DNA from: an uncultured Pseudoflavonifractor sp.
GTDB lineage: Bacteria; Bacillota; Clostridia; Oscillospirales; Oscillospiraceae
DNA length: 64,000 nt
NCBI GenBank assembly: GCA_947425785.1
Contig: CANEAY010000004.1
Coordinates: 1 to 64,000 of the forward strand
Direction: 5' to 3'
Numbering within the stretch: position 1 is the stretch's first letter; every line of letters begins with the position of its first letter. Shown piece after piece: positions 60,711-64,000 of this stretch. The position numbers and the translations under genes are program-made. Under the pieces are notes generated by a model. The model saw only the letters and a program-made list of their open reading frames with translations. It did no database searches and was not told the DNA's origin.

Positions 60711-61778
60711 TTAAAACTCCAGTCCCAAGCTGTCCACCCAGCTTTCCACCGCCTCCTGACCTGCGCCGCCGGAAAAGCGGCGGCCGGTGAGCCAGGTGAC
60801 ATCATCCCCGGCCAGCTCCTGGACAGCCCTGTCGTTGTATCCGCTGGAACCGCTGGTGCAGAAGGGGATGACCGTCTTGCCTCCAAAGTCGTAGCTCTCC
60901 ATAAAGGTCTGCATGATCTTGGGCGGCACCCCCCACCAGATGGGGTAACCCAGGAACACCACGTCGTAGTCCTCCCAATCCTCCACACTGCCGCTGATGG
61001 CGGGGCGGGCCTCCGGGTCGTTCTGCTCCCGGTTGGCCCGGCAGTCGGTGTTGTAGTTCAGGTCAGCGGCGGTGTAGGGCACCTCCGGGACGATCTGGTA
61101 AAGGTCGGCGTGATCGAAGCAGGCGGCGATCTTCTCGGCCACGCCCTTGGTGTTATTGGTGTTGGAGAAGTAAGCCACCAGCACCCTGCCGCCTTCCGGG
61201 GCAGGCTCCGGGGTCACTTCAGGGCCGGGCGTCTCCGCCTTCAGCGCCGCCATGAGGGCCACCGCCACCTGGGCCCGGACAGCGGCCTGGGCCTTGGTGG
61301 GATCGCCCACCCATTCCTGCTCCTTCCCGGTGTAGCGGGCCAGAATGACCTCCATCTGCTCCACGCTCACCGGGTCGTCGGTGCCGAAAAGTCCGTTGCC
61401 GTAGCCCCGGACAACGCCCTGCTGGTTGGCCCATACTACGGCGTTGGAGTACCAAGTCCCGGCCCGGGTATCGGTGAAGCCGGGGGCGCCGCTGACGGCG
61501 GGCTCCCCTGCCGCCCGGTAGAGGGCGGTGACGAGCATGGCACGGGAAAGGCTGGTATCGGGCTCAAAGGTGGTATCGGAAATGCCCTTGAGAATGCCCT
61601 TCTCATGGCACCAGGCCACAGCTTCGGCGTAGTCCGCATCGGCGGGCACATCGGTGAAGGGGACGTCGGCTGCCCCGCTCCGGGTCGGCTCCGGAGAATG
61701 GTCGGCCGCTTGACCGCCGCAGGCGCACAGAGGGAGACAGAGCGACAGGGCAAAAAGCCGCAAAATAACCTTTTTCAT
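60711..61778 (-). CDS. Exported lipoprotein with SLH repeats and a flavodoxin domain
   Basis: 355 residues. The signal peptide ends in a lipobox L-C-A-C (Cys20). Two or three SLH repeats follow (about 38-170, F-T-D-V-P-A-D-A-D-Y-A-E-A-V), then a Pro/Glu linker. A flavodoxin-like domain runs from about 195 to the end, with the phosphate loop Y-F-S-N-T-N-N-T near 202, G-Y-P-I-W-W-G near 275 and F-C-T-S-G-S-S-G near 304. An FMN protein fixed outside the membrane is unusual; flavodoxins are normally cytoplasmic. Upstream of the cupin/CMD genes in one likely operon. Confidence 0.88.
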   Translation of the reverse strand: MKKVILRLFALSLCLPLCACGGQAADHSPEPTRSGAADVPFTDVPADADYAEAVAWCHEKGILKGISDTTFEPDTSLSRAMLVTALYRAAGEPAVSGAPGFTDTRAGTWYSNAVVWANQQGVVRGYGNGLFGTDDPVSVEQMEVILARYTGKEQEWVGDPTKAQAAVRAQVAVALMAALKAETPGPEVTPEPAPEGGRVLVAYFSNTNNTKGVAEKIAACFDHADLYQIVPEVPYTAADLNYNTDCRANREQNDPEARPAISGSVEDWEDYDVVFLGYPIWWGVPPKIMQTFMESYDFGGKTVIPFCTSGSSGYNDRAVQELAGDDVTWLTGRRFSGGAGQEAVESWVDSLGLEF

Positions 61779-61792
61779 ATTGTTCCTCCTAT

Positions 61793-62158
61793 TTATTTTT
61801 TCAGATCCTGCTCTTGGTTTTTCCTGATCTCAAATCGGAGATAGTCCATCCGCTCCAGCTGACGCTCTTTCAGATGAAGCTCGTCCAGGGCCTTGCTCCG
61901 GCGCTCGTTCAGCATCCGAAGCCGCCGCTCCTGGGTCTGGGAGCCCTGGATCAGCAGACGCATATAGGTCTCCACCTCCCCGTTGGTAAAACCCATGTCG
62001 TGGAGGGCCATGACCATCCCCAGCCGTTCCAGGTCGTGGTCATCATACTGCCAGTCATCCATGGCCATCTGTACCACCCCGCACAGCCCCCAGCTTTGGT
62101 ACTCGTCCAGGATGCTGACGGGGATGTTATACCGCCTGCTGACCTCTTCCTTTGTCAT
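61793..62158 (-). CDS. MerR-family regulator
   Basis: 121 residues. N-terminal winged helix: V-S-R-R-Y-N-I-P-V-S-I-L-D-E-Y, W-G-L-C, Y-D-D-H-D-L-E-R-L. A dimerisation helix (about 75-115) follows. It lacks a long effector domain. It sits 14 bp before the flavodoxin-SLH gene and probably controls this four-gene operon. The start has GGTGG upstream. Confidence 0.87.
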   Translation of the reverse strand: MTKEEVSRRYNIPVSILDEYQSWGLCGVVQMAMDDWQYDDHDLERLGMVMALHDMGFTNGEVETYMRLLIQGSQTQERRLRMLNERRSKALDELHLKERQLERMDYLRFEIRKNQEQDLKK

Positions 62159-62178
62159 TCCACCACCCTCTCAACAAA

Positions 62179-62211
62179 AAAATGCAGGTGCCCCTCTCCG
62201 GGACACCTACA
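62179..62211 (-). terminator. Terminator after the LysR gene
   Basis: AATGTAGGTGTCCC / GGGCACCTGCATT hairpin on the minus strand followed by TTTTTTTG. Confidence 0.85.
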
Positions 62212-62243
62212 TTGTAAATGCCTGTACTTGAAATGTCTAATGC

Positions 62244-63134
62244 TTAGTTTTCATCATAAGATATACTATTTTTGTATTTCTTCGCAAACTGAACAAAGGC
62301 GCCCATGGCGTCAGAATAGACCTGATGCTCCTTCCAGGCCAGAACGGAGCTCAACTCCAAACCGGGTGAGAGAGGGATGAATTTCAGGCCATCATAATGG
62401 CAGGCCAAGTCCAGGCTGATAAAGACCCCCATCCCACTGCGGACCAGGGCGGCCATATTGTAGGCCAGGTTACCGCCGGCCGCCCACTCCGTCTGCTCTG
62501 CATAGGGGCCGAGCCAGTTCAGCACTTCCCGCCTGACGGCCTCCCTGTCGGAATAGATCAGCCGCTGTCCGGCCATATCCTGGGGCGAAAGGGTCTCCAG
62601 CGGAGCCAGGGGAGAGTCCGCCCGCACAAAGGCGCCCCAGCGCTCTTTCACCGGCATACGGATGAAGCTGTACTTGCTCACGTCCACCGGCTCCAGCAGC
62701 AGCCCCAAGTCCAGGCTGCCCTGCTCCATGCGCTCTTTGATGTTGTCGGAATTGCCGCTGTATATTCGGAACTGTACCCGCGGGTATTGCCCCTGAAAAG
62801 CCGCAAGCAGGTCGGCCATGTACTGGGAACTGCGCAGCTCTCCACAGCCGATCAATATCTCCCCGGAGATATCCTCCTCTCCGGGAAGCAGCTCCCCCTT
62901 GGCCTTCTCCGCCAGGGCCACGATCTCCTGGGCCCTGCGCCGGAACAGAAGGCCCTCGGCGGTGAGGTAGATGCTGTGCTTGCTCCGCTGGAACAGCTTG
63001 ACCCCCAGTTCCTCCTCCAACTGCCGGAGCTGGCGGGAGAGGGTGGGCTGGGTGATGTGCAGAAGCTGGGCCGCCCTTGTGATGTTTTCCTCCCTGGCCA
63101 CGGTCAGGTAGTATTGCAAGACCCGCAGATCCAT
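62244..63134 (-). CDS. LysR-family transcriptional regulator
   Basis: 296 residues, the normal length. N-terminal winged helix: L-Q-Y-Y-L-T-V-A-R-E-E-N-I-T-R-A-A-Q-L-L-H-I-T-Q-P-T-L-S-R-Q-L. The effector-binding domain covers about 90-290 and its ligand is unknown. The ATG at 63134 has GGAGGTGA upstream. It has a terminator after it, so it is monocistronic; it may control the MerR/flavodoxin genes downstream, but that is only positional. Confidence 0.93.
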   Translation of the reverse strand: MDLRVLQYYLTVAREENITRAAQLLHITQPTLSRQLRQLEEELGVKLFQRSKHSIYLTAEGLLFRRRAQEIVALAEKAKGELLPGEEDISGEILIGCGELRSSQYMADLLAAFQGQYPRVQFRIYSGNSDNIKERMEQGSLDLGLLLEPVDVSKYSFIRMPVKERWGAFVRADSPLAPLETLSPQDMAGQRLIYSDREAVRREVLNWLGPYAEQTEWAAGGNLAYNMAALVRSGMGVFISLDLACHYDGLKFIPLSPGLELSSVLAWKEHQVYSDAMGAFVQFAKKYKNSISYDEN

Positions 63135-63185
63135 GCCCTCACCTCCTTGGTTCTCTATTATAATGGAGATGAGGCAAAAAATCAA

Positions 63186-64000
63186 TCAAGCTCCCTGCTC
63201 AATGACCACCAGCCGGACTTTGGCGGTGGTGCCCAGCTTACCGCTGTAGTAGACGGTGTAGCTGTCGGTATAGCCCTTGGCCGCCGCCAGGTCGATCCAA
63301 CTGTCGGTTTCCGAGTTATAGACCTGTACGTCGTCAGCAATGGGTACCCGGATGTCCTCCAGCACTGCCGCATCCTCCCCATCAAAGGCAGAGCGGGGCA
63401 CCTGCTGCACCTTGGTCAAGGCGGCGAATCCGGCGATCTTCTCTGTGCCGGCGCAGGCAATGCCGCCGGCCGTCCCGCTGCGCACAAACTGCAACGTCCG
63501 AAAATAGGCCGTGGTGCCGCCGCTGTTCTCAATGGCCACAGTGGTGTAGCTGTTGGTAGTGGGCGCCTCTCCCTGGCCAAGGCCCTGCACCGTCTCGGTC
63601 ACTGTCTTGGTGCGGTAGATGCCGTAGGTATAGCCGTCCCCGGTCACATTGTCCAGCACCAGCAGATCCACCTCTCCCTTTCCGTTGGTGCCCACATAGA
63701 GGATGCTTTTGGCCGCCACGGTGTCGGTGAGGATATCCTCCAGTTTGATTTCTGCCGGAACGGCTCCGCTGACCTGGTCGTAGAGCTTTACATTGGCAGA
63801 GAGAGCCACTGTCCCCAGCTTTTTGGAGGCCACATTCAGGTCTGCGCTGGTGCTGCCAGAGGAGAGGGCCGTCACGGAACACTTGCCCTGGCCGCTGGGG
63901 TTGACCTTTACCAGCGTCCCCTCCAGCTCCTGGGCTTTGCTGGTATTGGATATTTCCGCATTGAGGGCCAGGCCGCTGATATGGGTGAATTTCCCCTGCC
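63186..64000 (-). CDS. C-terminal part of a probable secreted/surface protein (5' end outside window)
   Basis: 271 codons are visible and the frame stays open to the window edge, so this is the 3' end of a larger gene. The sequence is Thr/Val/Ala-rich with beta-strand patterns (V-Y-N-S-E-T-D-S-W-I-D-L-A-A-A-K, Y-T-V-Y-Y-S-G-K-L) and no Cys cluster or enzyme motif. It resembles the C-terminal parts of clostridial S-layer/SLH proteins, but no SLH repeat is visible here. A GTG at 63875 inside the frame is not the true start. Confidence 0.7.
   Translation of the reverse strand, partial: QGKFTHISGLALNAEISNTSKAQELEGTLVKVNPSGQGKCSVTALSSGSTSADLNVASKKLGTVALSANVKLYDQVSGAVPAEIKLEDILTDTVAAKSILYVGTNGKGEVDLLVLDNVTGDGYTYGIYRTKTVTETVQGLGQGEAPTTNSYTTVAIENSGGTTAYFRTLQFVRSGTAGGIACAGTEKIAGFAALTKVQQVPRSAFDGEDAAVLEDIRVPIADDVQVYNSETDSWIDLAAAKGYTDSYTVYYSGKLGTTAKVRLVVIEQGA

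Noticed and set aside
1-64000. CRISPR array
   Set aside because: No regularly spaced direct repeats of the right length were seen; the dxr repeat and tRNA pieces are of other kinds.

Overview
The window looks like a chromosome segment of a GC-rich, low-oxygen Gram-positive (Clostridia, probably an Oscillospiraceae gut bacterium close to Flavonifractor/Pseudoflavonifractor). Support: a Gram-positive type PolC, a T-box leader in front of valS, the pyrH-frr-uppS-cdsA-dxr-rseP-ispG-polC gene order, several SLH-domain surface proteins, and mobile-element families (DUF6076, DUF6809, DUF6550) typical of gut Clostridia. The genus is inference; no rRNA is present.

Layout. 1-3.8 kb: valS (cut by the window edge) and a YcxB-like gene behind a T-box leader, then an EamA transporter. 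3.8-5.1 kb: 3-methyladenine DNA glycosylase and a HAD phosphatase. 5.1-8.9 kb: pcrA and pyrB; PyrB carries a PyrI-type zinc ribbon. 8.9-19.6 kb: the leftward operon pyrH-frr-uppS-cdsA-dxr-rseP-ispG-polC, preceded by a highly structured 277-bp element. 20-27.2 kb: DUF951, an S1-domain protein, two small membrane proteins, rarA, a WG-repeat/SLH protein, glyA, nth. 27.2-33.8 kb: an XRE regulator and a tight seven-gene leftward operon tsaE-tsaB-upp-phosphohexomutase-transketolase (two subunits)-HAD phosphatase. 33.9-39.3 kb: a FtsW/RodA protein, a surface SLH protein, an uncharacterised membrane-anchored protein, a 50-residue cysteine-rich protein and trmB.

39.4-59.8 kb is a ~20 kb integrated island inserted in the anticodon loop of tRNA-Pro(UGG). 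A complete tRNA-Pro sits at the left boundary, a tRNA-Pro 3' half at the right, and an orphan 5' half with a 150-bp scar of an earlier element further left. The backbone has two overlapping tyrosine integrases, a DUF6809 protein, a MobP-type relaxase fused to Sel1 repeats, its accessory protein, an excisionase-like and a winged-helix protein, DUF6076, and a decayed DUF6550 gene. No type IV secretion genes are seen, so it looks mobilizable rather than self-conjugative. AT-rich cargo includes a putative PD-(D/E)XK nuclease at the left end, a membrane-anchored TPR-like protein, and at the right end dndBCDE (DNA phosphorothioation) with an AIPR-family protein and a divergent XRE regulator. The usual restriction partners dndFGH are absent, which makes the AIPR protein and its regulation the most interesting lead. 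Two perfect palindromes cover the dndB and AIPR/XRE promoters.

59.8-64 kb: CMD-family and cupin proteins, an exported flavodoxin-SLH lipoprotein, MerR and LysR regulators, and the 3' end of a large probable surface-protein gene.
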